NCBI GenBank assembly: GCA_028821605.1
Contig: JAPPFM010000059.1
Span: forward strand, 310,001 to 374,000
DNA: 64,000 bases
From: Candidatus Poribacteria bacterium
GTDB lineage: Bacteria; Poribacteria; WGA-4E; WGA-3G
Reading direction: 5' to 3'
Shown: positions 9,046 through 17,438 of the stretch, piece by piece
Position numbering within the stretch: the first letter of the stretch is position 1
Layout of the letters: each line of letters begins with the position of its first letter
Program-made: the position numbers and the translations under genes
The notes under the pieces: generated by a model
What the model was told of the DNA's origin: nothing
Database searches by the model: none
What the model saw: only the letters and a program-made list of their open reading frames with translations

Positions 9046-10470
9046 CTAATTCGATAATGCAATGGGACGATGTGGGTCAATGAATTTGTTGTTCTCATCT
9101 TTACGGCGTGGTTCAGGTAAGGCATCGGCTTTGGTACGCAGCTTTGACAGTGCATCGGCATAGGCGGGTGTATCAATTAAGTTGTTTCGTTCATCCGGAT
9201 CCTTGGAAAGATCAAAAAGTTGTTCGGGCCACCCCTTATCGTTGTCAAATCGAAAATACTTTAAACTGCCCTCTTTGACCATCACAGAGGGTCCGTTTTG
9301 AGCACGCCACAGTTCGCTATAAACGGTGTCGTGCCATTCTACTGTATTATCTTCAATCAGCGGCACGAGAGAGTTACCATCAAGTTCATCAGGGGCTGGA
9401 ATCTCTGCTAACTCACATATAGTCGGAAACAGATCGACCAGCGATACGTTCTGCTCAACGATTCTCGGTTCTCGTCCAAACCGCTTCGGATACCAGATGA
9501 AAAGCGGCACCCGTGCTGAAGCCTCAAAGTAGCTTTGTTTCTCCCAAAGTCCTTTCGTGCCGAGCATCTCGCCGTGGTCAGAGAGGAAAACGATAATGAA
9601 ATCGTCTAAGACGTTCAAATGTTCCAGTTTCTCAATGACCCGACCGAATTGTGCGTCCATCCATTCAATCATTCCGTAATATGCTGCTGTCGCTCGGTGT
9701 GCTTGACGGTAGGTTACATCTTCGCCGACTCGGACCCTGAAAAAATCGTCGTATCCAAACTGCTCGTTCGGTTCCTCAACAATCGGTTCCACCCGCTGCA
9801 TATAATAAGTAAACAGGTCGAGTGGACACTGATACGGGTAATGTGGTGCTATGAGGCTTACTGCCATACAGAGCGGATTGAACTTCGGACGATCGTAAGA
9901 GGCGTTGACGAAATACTCTTCAAGAAACAGCAGCGCACCGTCCACATTGTATTGGTCGTGGAGCATCCATTGTCCCAAGCCGGGTTGTGCGTCTCGGACT
10001 TCCTGAATCACCTTGTCCTGCTTCGGTCCAGTAACCGGTTCTCGTTCGGTCTGCGCGTAGTGTTCATCCTTTACAGCAGGGTATGGATAGCCGTTATTAC
10101 CAATGATGTCGCGTCCCACCCGTTCCTGCCAGCCGTGCATCACATCTGTCCCGACGAAGTGCATCTTCCCCGCGCAGCAGGAATAGTACCCATAATTTCC
10201 TAACTGTCCGGGAATCGTTCGGACCTCTGTCGGCATCGGATCCCCGAAGTTGAGACTTCCGCAGTTCCGTGGATAGAGTCCAGAGAGAAAGCTCTGCCGC
10301 GCGGGGACACAAATCGGGGAAGGCGTATAGGCGTTGCGGAAATAGATTCCCTCATCCATAAACCGAGAGAGTGTCGGCGTGTGGATAGCCGTGTCTCCTT
10401 CGATTGGCAGGACATCGGGACGGTGTTCATCGTTGATAAGCAAGAGAATATTCGGTTTATTTTGTGGCAT
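9046..10470 (-). CDS. Sulfatase, formylglycine (type I) family
   Basis: This 474-residue protein has the sulfatase signature C54-V-P-A-R58, in which the cysteine would be converted to formylglycine by a sulfatase-maturing enzyme. Metal-binding residues occur in NDEHRPD near the N-terminus and in the SDHGE motif at about 300. No clear signal peptide is present, so it may act in the cytoplasm, although such starts can be misjudged. Related enzymes release sulfate from sulfated glycans, which are abundant in marine environments. A PhyH-family dioxygenase gene lies directly upstream on the same strand. The substrate is unknown. Confidence 0.92.
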   Translation of the reverse strand: MPQNKPNILLLINDEHRPDVLPIEGDTAIHTPTLSRFMDEGIYFRNAYTPSPICVPARQSFLSGLYPRNCGSLNFGDPMPTEVRTIPGQLGNYGYYSCCAGKMHFVGTDVMHGWQERVGRDIIGNNGYPYPAVKDEHYAQTEREPVTGPKQDKVIQEVRDAQPGLGQWMLHDQYNVDGALLFLEEYFVNASYDRPKFNPLCMAVSLIAPHYPYQCPLDLFTYYMQRVEPIVEEPNEQFGYDDFFRVRVGEDVTYRQAHRATAAYYGMIEWMDAQFGRVIEKLEHLNVLDDFIIVFLSDHGEMLGTKGLWEKQSYFEASARVPLFIWYPKRFGREPRIVEQNVSLVDLFPTICELAEIPAPDELDGNSLVPLIEDNTVEWHDTVYSELWRAQNGPSVMVKEGSLKYFRFDNDKGWPEQLFDLSKDPDERNNLIDTPAYADALSKLRTKADALPEPRRKDENNKFIDPHRPIALSN

Positions 10471-10509
10471 GATTGTTCCGGTTAGGTGCGCGGGGAGAGC
10501 CTACTACTT

Positions 10510-11268
10510 TTAATACAGAGACATCAATCCTTCTGCACCAGGGATCGGTTTTCGTTCAAATTCAGGGTTAATCCAACGGGCACCGGACGGTCTGCCCGGA
10601 TTCCGATAGGCATAGACCACACACCACCGCGTATCACTATGCTCTTTTCTTGGTGACACAGCATGTGCGGCATGTGTCCACATCAACGCGACTGTGCCGG
10701 CGGGTGCGGATAACGCCTCAATCTCAAGGGGTTCTCCTGTCTCTGGATGCTTTCTTCCAACGAGCCAACCTTCGCGCAGTGCTTCATCCGTCGGTGCATG
10801 GATCCTCGCATCCCGATAAAGATGACTGCCGGGAACAGCCTTCAAACCACCATCGTCGGGTTCAAATCCGTTGACATAGAAGAAAATACGAACGAACCCC
10901 AAACTCGGATCGTCATCGGCATATCCGTGGCTGTGCCACCCGATACCGCCATTACCGCCTGGGCGATTTAGACTCACACAGTGATCGTATCGAATATCTT
11001 CACCCAGAACCTTCCGTGCAAGTTCAAGCATCTGCGGATGGGCAATCAGGCTTTCGAGATAACTATCATATTCTGCAGAAAATCGGTTTGGCTCATGTCC
11101 TTCCTTCGACGTGCGCGAGAGTTCAAGAATATGTGAGAGTGCGTTCGTCAATTTTTCTTGTGCATCTGACACGAGCAAGCCGGGCAAAACCAAATGCCCA
11201 TCGCTATCTAACGTTCTTCGTTCCTCTTCACCAAATGTGTAGGCGTGAAAAATCGGGCTTTGTGGCAT
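10510..11268 (-). CDS. Phytanoyl-CoA dioxygenase (PhyH) family protein, variant metal motif
   Basis: The double-stranded beta-helix fold of Fe(II)/2-oxoglutarate dioxygenases is suggested by the GxGGIGWHSHGY segment (about 106-116), the PGSH motif (146-149) and a distal His in WTHAAHAVSPR (about 197-207). The usual His-x-Asp iron ligand pair appears as H112-S-H114, so the metal site is not typical. The ATG at 11268 has GGAGG 5-6 nt upstream. The gene lies between the sulfatase gene and a short hypothetical gene, with a second PhyH gene further upstream. The substrate is unknown; bacterial members act on diverse small molecules. Confidence 0.85.
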   Translation of the reverse strand: MPQSPIFHAYTFGEEERRTLDSDGHLVLPGLLVSDAQEKLTNALSHILELSRTSKEGHEPNRFSAEYDSYLESLIAHPQMLELARKVLGEDIRYDHCVSLNRPGGNGGIGWHSHGYADDDPSLGFVRIFFYVNGFEPDDGGLKAVPGSHLYRDARIHAPTDEALREGWLVGRKHPETGEPLEIEALSAPAGTVALMWTHAAHAVSPRKEHSDTRWCVVYAYRNPGRPSGARWINPEFERKPIPGAEGLMSLY

Positions 11269-11284
11269 GGCACCCTCCTTTCGT

Positions 11285-11482
11285 TTAGGTATCCTCGCCA
11301 GATCCTTCTGGAGGCTTGTAGTACGAGACGTATTTTACGCCTTGCCGTTTACGCTCTTCCTGCCGTGCTCTCAGATACGCAGAGAGTTCTTCAATAGAAT
11401 TGAACTTGGCAGCGAATGCCTCTTTCATCCGATAGCATTCCTCAAGGATGGGATCCGTGTAGTCTTCAGGGATCTCTTTCAT
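11285..11482 (-). CDS. Small hypothetical protein
   Basis: This is a 65-residue charged protein starting MKEIPEDYTDP. It is predicted to be largely helical, with a central Arg/Glu-rich helix. The start at 11482 is chosen because GGAGG lies 8 nt upstream; a longer frame beginning at 11530 would include that ribosome-binding site inside the coding region. It lies 16 bp upstream of the first PhyH gene and is probably cotranscribed. The function is unknown. Confidence 0.6.
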   Translation of the reverse strand: MKEIPEDYTDPILEECYRMKEAFAAKFNSIEELSAYLRARQEERKRQGVKYVSYYKPPEGSGEDT

Positions 11483-11653
11483 GTGAAATTCCTCCATTAA
11501 CTCTATAGGTGTGTAAATAGTTAGCAGCACTGGGCCGTGACACTAAATAACTCACAACCGTCGTCTCAATATAGACTTTCGGTTTCTCCGCTGCAAAGTA
11601 TATCATGAAATTCTGTTGTTTTCAAATGAAATTCAGTCGGTGTTGAAATACCT

Positions 11654-12493
11654 CTATTTCAGTTCAGGTCCCGGGTTCCGATTCCATTTTAGCGGTTCAA
11701 CGTCACTTTCACAGACCGGCGCAAGTTCAGCGATCCGTTTCCAATCTGCCTCCGACCAAGCGAGACTCTGCCGGAGTCGTCCGATATGTGCCTGCATTGG
11801 TGCTGGCAATAATGCAAAAAATGGGTGATACCACAGTGTAATCACAGTCCGACGTTCATCCGATTGATTGCCGTGTGAAGCGTGTAGCAGCCGAGAATCC
11901 CCGATAACCAAATCTCCTGCTTTCACGGGTATGTCAACCTCACCCGGAAATTGTTGAAATGCCGGATGCTTAGCATCATCAACGCGCTGGAGTGCTTCGC
12001 CGTGGGCATCGGGCAGTATATCATGCAGCGGATGTCGATTGAGATGTGAGCCTTTAATCACACGAAGACACCCATTATAAGGTGTTGTGTCAACCAAGTA
12101 ATACATGAGGAACAGTTGCTGAGGCAGTGCTGTGTAGCTGCACGGATCGTTCCAACCCCACCAGTCCTGATGCCAAAATAAGGGTGGACTCTGCGGCGGT
12201 TTGCTGATGACATACCCCGATGACCATTTCGGTCTCAAGAACCCCAAAGCCTCAAGAGCCCCCAGTGTCCGCGGATAAACAACGAGTTCTGCGAACAGTG
12301 AATGCATATACACACTAATCATGCTGCCAGAGGAGCGATAGGCTTCGCGTTGATCTTCCGTTTGGGCATCAAGCAATTCATCGGTCACCGTCCGAAGTTG
12401 AGTCAGCATCTCTTCCTTCAAGACATCCGCAACAACACAGTAACCGTCAGCGATTAATTGATCGTATTTCTCTTTCGGTTTTTCGACTTTCAT
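11654..12493 (-). CDS. Phytanoyl-CoA dioxygenase (PhyH) family protein
   Basis: This 279-residue protein is probably an Fe(II)/2-oxoglutarate-dependent oxygenase. The iron-binding triad is visible: H-x-D in FWHQDWWGW (about 108-116) and a distal His in LLHASHGNQS, with the conserved KGSH motif between them. The start ATG at 12493 has AGGAG 7 nt upstream. The upstream region is interrupted by the IS200/IS605-type element, whose right-end hairpin lies only about 30 bp from the start codon, so the original promoter may have been displaced. The substrate is unknown. Confidence 0.9.
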   Translation of the reverse strand: MKVEKPKEKYDQLIADGYCVVADVLKEEMLTQLRTVTDELLDAQTEDQREAYRSSGSMISVYMHSLFAELVVYPRTLGALEALGFLRPKWSSGYVISKPPQSPPLFWHQDWWGWNDPCSYTALPQQLFLMYYLVDTTPYNGCLRVIKGSHLNRHPLHDILPDAHGEALQRVDDAKHPAFQQFPGEVDIPVKAGDLVIGDSRLLHASHGNQSDERRTVITLWYHPFFALLPAPMQAHIGRLRQSLAWSEADWKRIAELAPVCESDVEPLKWNRNPGPELK

Positions 12494-12523
12494 GTTTGCT
12501 CCTGTCGCTATCACTTGTGATAC

Positions 12524-13803
12524 TCACACCGCCTCAAGGCGTGTGCTTCTTTGCTTCCTCGTGGGAGGCTTACTTGATTTGAGTCCCGAAAATGGCGACC
12601 AGTCTTTTTCAAGTCTACGCAGGTGTGGATGAAACCGAACACCTGTGGGGGATACCACCGCCCCGACTACAAGGTTGAACAACCAACCCTGATACGCTGT
12701 GAGAATATTACTTGCACCAACAACGTCTCTGTGTCCTTGCCAACCACACTTTGAACACTGATAGGTTCGCTTGCTTGGTTTCTTCTATGACCGCAGGAAG
12801 GACAAGTTTGAGACGTGTATGCTTCGTCTTGGCTATCAACTTGGATACCGCCGACTTTCGCTTTGTAGGTGATCATTTCTCTAATTTTAGAGAATGCCCA
12901 TTGGTGTAACTTCTCATTTCGCTTTTTTCCGTACTGGATGGATTGTCGAATGTGCTTAATATCACCAATGACAATCGTTTCTATCTTTCGCTCTCGGCAA
13001 GTAGAAACAAATCGAGACGTGATTTTATGACGCATATCACGCAGTTGGTTAGAAAGCGCAGCAAGCGTTCTGTCTTTCGCACGTTTGAGTTTTTTCCAAC
13101 GTCTACTGTAACGCTTGCACCGTGAGAGTTTTCGGTTAATATTTGTTTTAGACTTTTCGCGATACCGAACTTTGCTACGAACTTCGCGACCGTTATAGAT
13201 TTCGGAGGTGAAACCGTCAAAAGTAACTATCGGGTGTATTTCGCCCATGTCAACTGCAACAGTCGCGCCCCGATTTGTTTTGGTTTCCTTGGGTTGCATT
13301 ATGTAGGTTGCGTGGAACTCGTATTGTTTGGTGGTTTTATTATAGACGAGCGAGACTTCGGCTGGCACTTTCTTATGGAACTTCTTATCAATCTTTATCC
13401 AAAGTGGGTCTCTGCCTTTGCCCATAGAAAGCCGCAGTTTACCGCGTTTGTAGAAAATGCCGATTGCCCGCCACGTAAACGTGTGAAACTTACACGTTTT
13501 ATTGGGAGGCTTTGCATTTGGATTAGATTTTCGGTTCGCAAAGAAAGAACGCCGCGCACCACAATAATCGTCTATCACTGCTTGGACAGAATGTGCATGA
13601 CATGGATAATCTTTGAACTTCAGATATTTCTTGAGTCCACCCTCTGAAATCCAAAAGCCTTTCTGTGCATGGGTTTTGAACGCAAGTGAAACCGTTTTAG
13701 AGTAGATACGACCGCCAAGACGATTCATCTCGTCAAGTTGCTCGGTAGGCTTTGCTGTGGCTATAATATAGCTGCGATAGTCTTTATTTTCTGTTTTTCT
13801 CAT
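12524..13803 (-). pseudogene. tnpB: TnpB RNA-guided nuclease-like protein, frameshifted in the zinc ribbon
   Basis: The first 340 residues read as TnpB: an N-terminal domain, the RuvC-I aspartate D185 in VAVDMG, and the start of the zinc ribbon (C334-P-S-C337-G-H-R). The frame then shifts around 12784-12786 (probably one lost base). The intact continuation is in the next frame and includes QCSKCGW and HRDVVGASNIL with the third RuvC aspartate, running to a stop at 12524-12526. In the unshifted frame translation ends at 12667 with an unrelated tail. The usual RuvC-II glutamate of IVIED is replaced by glycine (IVIGD, 279-281), and a Glu is present instead at E327 in DEAYTSQTC. The gene product is probably inactive unless frameshifting occurs. 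Confidence 0.85.
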
Positions 13804-13812
13804 GGAATATCA

Positions 13813-13902
13813 CGTATCACGCTTTTATCCCCTTACGAGTGGGAGGAAACCAGCACGTTACCAAGCGGTAACGCTCGTAATGCTGGTTTCCAACGTGATA
13901 CG
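13813..13902. repeat. Large nested palindrome at the left end of the IS200/IS605-type element
   Basis: The outer arms CGTATCACG (13813-13821) and CGTGATACG (13894-13902) enclose GGAAACCAGCA (13845-13855) with TGCTGGTTTCC (13881-13891), which in turn enclose CGTTAC/GTAACG (13856-13861/13868-13873). The whole can fold into one long hairpin just upstream of tnpB, consistent with a transposition end. Confidence 0.65.
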
Positions 13903-13975
13903 CTAATTATACCATAAAATACCCGCATTTGTCAAATATATTTTACTTGCGAAAGCACGAATCAAGCGGGTTGGA

Positions 13976-13995
13976 CCCAAGTCTAAAGACTTGGG
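13976..13995 (+). repeat. Hairpin resembling an IS200/IS605 right end, orphan
   Basis: CCCAAGTCT and AGACTTGGG form a 9-bp stem with a 2-nt loop, followed by GAGTGTTAA. This looks like the typical right-end hairpin of IS605-family elements in plus orientation, opposite to the tnpB copy beside it. No coding remnant was found upstream. Confidence 0.4.
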
Positions 13996-14111
13996 AGTGT
14001 TAAGGAATTCCCTTCAGCCACTACGGAAAACCCATTATTGGACTTACTTAAGTTACTAAATCAAACCACATTCACAAACGGCTGTCAAGCGAATTCTTTA
14101 TCGCTCCGATC

Positions 14112-14139
14112 TTGACTTTTTTCTCAGATATGCTATCAT
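14112..14139 (+). promoter_or_regulatory. Sigma-70-like promoter for the oxidoreductase gene
   Basis: TTGACT at 14112-14117 and TATCAT at 14134-14139 are separated by 16 bp, 52 bp before the start codon at 14191. The rest of the 13906-14190 gap holds the orphan IS-type hairpin and nothing else recognised. Confidence 0.5.
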
Positions 14140-14190
14140 TACATTAACGCCGATCAAATAAATCAAGTTATCAATAGAAAGGAAAAAAGA

Positions 14191-15180
14191 ATGTCGAATC
14201 TTGTAAGCCAACAAATTCGTCTTAAGAACCGGATTGTGGGTATGCCCAAGGAAAGCGATTTTGAACTCGTAGAGGCACCCCTTCCTGAACCCGCGGCAGG
14301 AGAGGTACTCGTCCAAAACCTTTACACATCAGTAGACCCGTATATGCGCGGCGGCATGCGCTCCGCTGAACTCGGTAAACCATTGGAAGGTAGATGTGCA
14401 GGTCAAATTGTGCAATCAAATAGCGATCAATTTCAGGTTGGAGACTATGTGACAGGAATGTTAGGGTGGCGGGACCACTACGTCGCATCAGCAGGGAGCG
14501 TAACCGCCGTTGACACAACGATTGCGCCCCTCCAATCGTTTTTAGGGGCGGTTGGTATGCCCGGACGCACCGCTTACTTTGGATTTCTGGAAATCGGTCA
14601 ACCGAAAGCAGGCGAAACAGTCTTCGTGTCCGCTGCAGCGGGTGCGGTTGGCTCAATTGTGTGTCAAATCGCCAAAATCAAAGGGTGTCGAGTCGTCGCG
14701 AGTGCAGGCTCTGATCAGAAAGTCGCGTGGCTACTTGAAACAGCAGGCGTTGACGCGGCATTTAACTATAAAAATGTCGACGATTTGGAAGCCGAGCTTA
14801 GGAAGCATTGTCCAGATGGACTCGACATCTACTTCGAGAATGTGGGCGGCAGACATCTCCAAGCAGCACTCACAGTGATGAACATGCACGGACGTATTCC
14901 GTTGTGCGGAATGATCTCTCAATACAACGATGTTGAACCTACGCCCGGTCCGACAAACCTTAGTTCTGCTATTGGTAAGCGGATTCGGTTACAAGGGTTT
15001 ATCGTTACCGATTTCATGGAACGGAACCCGGAATTTTACAGCGATATGCGGCAGTGGATAACTGACGGTAAAATACAGTGGGAAGAGACGATCATAGAGG
15101 GCTTAGAGAATGCACCAAAGGCGTTTATCGCGCTTTTCACAGGCGAGAAGCTCGGCAAGATCATCGTCAAAGTTTCTTAA
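14191..15180 (+). CDS. NADP-dependent oxidoreductase, MDR superfamily (curcumin/prostaglandin reductase type)
   Basis: This 329-residue medium-chain dehydrogenase/reductase lacks the structural zinc site and has the YMRGGM motif in the N-terminal part and the nucleotide-binding AAAGAVGSIVCQIAKIKG sequence near residue 150. These place it with zinc-independent double-bond reductases (YncB/CurA, leukotriene B4 dehydrogenase-like), which reduce alpha,beta-unsaturated ketones with NADPH. AAGGA lies 8 nt before the ATG at 14191. It is followed by a zinc-type dehydrogenase gene on the same strand. Confidence 0.9.
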   Translation: MSNLVSQQIRLKNRIVGMPKESDFELVEAPLPEPAAGEVLVQNLYTSVDPYMRGGMRSAELGKPLEGRCAGQIVQSNSDQFQVGDYVTGMLGWRDHYVASAGSVTAVDTTIAPLQSFLGAVGMPGRTAYFGFLEIGQPKAGETVFVSAAAGAVGSIVCQIAKIKGCRVVASAGSDQKVAWLLETAGVDAAFNYKNVDDLEAELRKHCPDGLDIYFENVGGRHLQAALTVMNMHGRIPLCGMISQYNDVEPTPGPTNLSSAIGKRIRLQGFIVTDFMERNPEFYSDMRQWITDGKIQWEETIIEGLENAPKAFIALFTGEKLGKIIVKVS

Positions 15181-15305
15181 CGTTCCTTGCGATTTGTTGA
15201 GGCGGCATTGGCAAAATGGCAGTCAGCAAAGAGACTTCCACTACACGAGAGTTTTTTAATTGCTGGCTGATAGTCTCCGATAGCCGTAAAAAAAGGAGTT
15301 TTACA

Positions 15306-16361
15306 ATGGGAACCAGAACTGCACGTGCCACCGTAATGAGTGGCAAAGATTTTGAAATCCGAGAGTATCCAATCGTTGATCCTGAACCCGGCACAGTACT
15401 CGTGCGTCAGGAGTTAGGCGGTATTTGCGGCACTGACCTCCACAACTGGGAATTTCAGCGCATCAACCACGATATTATCCTCGGACACGAGAATGTCGGC
15501 GTGATTGATACTTTAGGGGAGGGGGTCGAAACGGACTACCTCGGAAATCCCGTTAAAGTAGGTGACAGAGTAGCGCTCTCACCCAGTGGTGGTCTCGGCT
15601 TTTCTCCGTCGGAAGAAGCACCGTATCTGCGCGGTGGCTTCAGTGAATACATCTACCTTTCAAATCCATCAACAAATATGTTTCTCAAAACCGATCTGCC
15701 ACCTGAAATTGCGGTTCTCGCGGAACCAGCTTCGTGTGCCGCACACTGTATATCACGCGGCAAAATCGAATTCGGGGATACAGTTGTGATTCAGGGGACC
15801 GGTCCCATCGGTCTGCTCGCGCTTAATTGGGCGAGAGTCTCTGGTGCCGGAAGACTCATCGTCGTAGGTGGACCTCCGGGAAGGCTTGAAATGGCGAAAA
15901 GGTTGGGGGCAGACCTCATCATTGACATCGCCGAAGTACCTGATCCTGAAGAACGAAAGCGGATCGTCCGAGAAAATACCTCACAAGGTGAAGGGGCGGA
16001 TGTCGTCTACGAATGTACAGGTTTCCTCGCTGCTATCCCGGAAGGCTTGGACTATATCAGGTACGGCGGGACTTACGTTGTATACGGGCATTTCGTGGAT
16101 GTCGGCAGCTTTGACTGCAATCCGAACCAGATGCTAATGCGCAAAAATCTTCGATTGGAAGCCGGATGGGGCTTTGAAAGGAAGCATTTCCTGCGTGCCA
16201 TTCCAATGCTTGAGAAACATGCGTCCCTCTTTGATGGGTTCGTCAGTCACATTCTTCCGTTAGAGGATGTATCCAAAGGGTTCGACGCACTCCACGGCAG
16301 CTATCACTTAGCCGGAAAAGACGCGATTAAGATCGCTGTTAAAGGCGGTGCTGCTGGGTAA
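15306..16361 (+). CDS. Zinc-dependent alcohol dehydrogenase family protein
   Basis: This 351-residue MDR-family dehydrogenase has the catalytic zinc ligands in GGICGTDLHNW (about residue 42) and GHE (about 66), the Rossmann motif GTGPIGLLALNWARVSG near 165-180, and a C-terminal part typical of threonine/sorbitol dehydrogenase-like proteins. The ATG at 15306 is chosen because GGAG lies 8 nt upstream; a longer frame from 15216 would include 30 unconserved residues. It probably oxidises a sugar alcohol or amino alcohol with NAD+; the substrate is not determined. Confidence 0.9.
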   Translation: MGTRTARATVMSGKDFEIREYPIVDPEPGTVLVRQELGGICGTDLHNWEFQRINHDIILGHENVGVIDTLGEGVETDYLGNPVKVGDRVALSPSGGLGFSPSEEAPYLRGGFSEYIYLSNPSTNMFLKTDLPPEIAVLAEPASCAAHCISRGKIEFGDTVVIQGTGPIGLLALNWARVSGAGRLIVVGGPPGRLEMAKRLGADLIIDIAEVPDPEERKRIVRENTSQGEGADVVYECTGFLAAIPEGLDYIRYGGTYVVYGHFVDVGSFDCNPNQMLMRKNLRLEAGWGFERKHFLRAIPMLEKHASLFDGFVSHILPLEDVSKGFDALHGSYHLAGKDAIKIAVKGGAAG

Positions 16362-16406
16362 TTCGGGGTTACAAACCTCTCGCACAAGCTGCTATATCTT
16401 AGTCGT

Positions 16407-16429
16407 AGGCGCGGCTGAAAACCGCGCCT
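16407..16429. repeat. Palindromic repeat (AGGCGCGG...CCGCGCCT)
   Basis: A 10-bp inverted repeat (one G/T mismatch) around GAA, lying in the gap between two convergent genes. It is almost identical to the palindrome at 3726-3744. It could act as a bidirectional terminator hairpin, but no U-tract follows. Confidence 0.65.
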
Positions 16430-16439
16430 GCAGCCCTGC

Positions 16440-17420
16440 TTAAGCAAATGCGTCCTCTTCCACATCATTCAGAAATACACGCGCGTTATTCTGCAAAGCC
16501 GATCTATGCAAGGCCGCCTCAAACACCAGTTCATTCCATGCCGCTTCACCATCTGCGGGGAAGGCTGTATCGGCATGCATCGCTTTGATCACACCATCAG
16601 CCATCCGCTTGAAAGACTCTGGCATCTCTGGGTTCCCCTCTTCTGCTTCCCACACTTCTTCTATTTCTGAACTATTCGCTTTTCTGCGGGAGTAGGAGCC
16701 TTCCAACCCTTTTGCCTCCGCATAAAATTCATCGCCGAGGACCTTAACTCGAAGGGGGTGGTCGTCGTAGCCCCAGAGATTTGTGCCACTCAAGGAGCCT
16801 ATGACACCGTTTTCCCAACCGATATGAATCAAACGTCTCCAACCACCACTTTCATTCGGATCCCCGACAACGCTTACCCACTCCGGTCTCCCAACCGTCC
16901 AGAGAATCTGATCAATCACGTGAGACCAACAGTTGAAGTGTGCACGCGCGTGTACCATGCGAATCTCACCCAACCGCCCCTCAGCCACATCGTCGTGCAG
17001 TTTACGGAAATGGTGCATAAACCGGTAGTTGAAATCAATCCCGAATTTAAGGTTAGAGTCGCGCCACGTTGCGATAGCAGGTGCCGCAATGCCGAGGTCC
17101 TCTTCACGGACACGATCCTGCCCCTCTAATCCACAGAGTGGTTTCTCAGTAAATACATTCTGTCCGGCTGCGAGCAATTCGCGCAGTGGTGGGATACGTC
17201 GGGTCTCATTGACAATGAGAAGCACAAGATCCGGGTCACAATTCGCTAAGAGCTCCTCAATCGTTGGGTACCCCGGTACCCCAAAGTGTTCTTTCGCGTT
17301 CGCGAGGAGTTCGGGATCCATATCGCAGACAGCCACGACCTCCGCATCCGGATGGGCGTGAAAGTTTCCGCCGTGCATCATTCCCATACCTCTACCGCTG
17401 ATAAGTGCACATTTCGTCAT
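16440..17420 (-). CDS. Gfo/Idh/MocA family oxidoreductase
   Basis: This 326-residue protein has an N-terminal Rossmann fold (GRGMGMMHG, about residues 9-17, then VVAVCDMD) and the family EKPL motif (F-T-E-K-P-L, about 92-97), whose lysine normally takes part in catalysis. The C-terminal half is the usual alpha/beta substrate domain. The family covers NAD(P)-dependent dehydrogenases of sugars and inositols. AGGA lies 8 nt before the ATG. It lies just downstream of a secreted protein gene on the same strand. The specific sugar is not known. Confidence 0.9.
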   Translation of the reverse strand: MTKCALISGRGMGMMHGGNFHAHPDAEVVAVCDMDPELLANAKEHFGVPGYPTIEELLANCDPDLVLLIVNETRRIPPLRELLAAGQNVFTEKPLCGLEGQDRVREEDLGIAAPAIATWRDSNLKFGIDFNYRFMHHFRKLHDDVAEGRLGEIRMVHARAHFNCWSHVIDQILWTVGRPEWVSVVGDPNESGGWRRLIHIGWENGVIGSLSGTNLWGYDDHPLRVKVLGDEFYAEAKGLEGSYSRRKANSSEIEEVWEAEEGNPEMPESFKRMADGVIKAMHADTAFPADGEAAWNELVFEAALHRSALQNNARVFLNDVEEDAFA

Positions 17421-17438
17421 GACTAAATTCCTTTCTGT

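Larger units (their letters stand above)
12524..13905 (-). mobile_element. IS200/IS605-type element carrying only tnpB
   Basis: The element comprises a tnpB-like gene, a large subterminal palindrome upstream of it (13813-13902) and a hairpin CACACCGCC/GGCGTGTG at 12525-12545 just beyond the gene, as expected for left and right ends recognised by Y1 transposases. No tnpA is present, so mobility would need a transposase in trans. The exact boundaries are approximate, because this family makes no target duplication. Confidence 0.65.

Noticed and set aside
16407-16429. Rho-independent terminator between convergent genes
   Set aside because: The hairpin is strong but not followed by a U-tract on either strand; it fits the dispersed palindrome family better.
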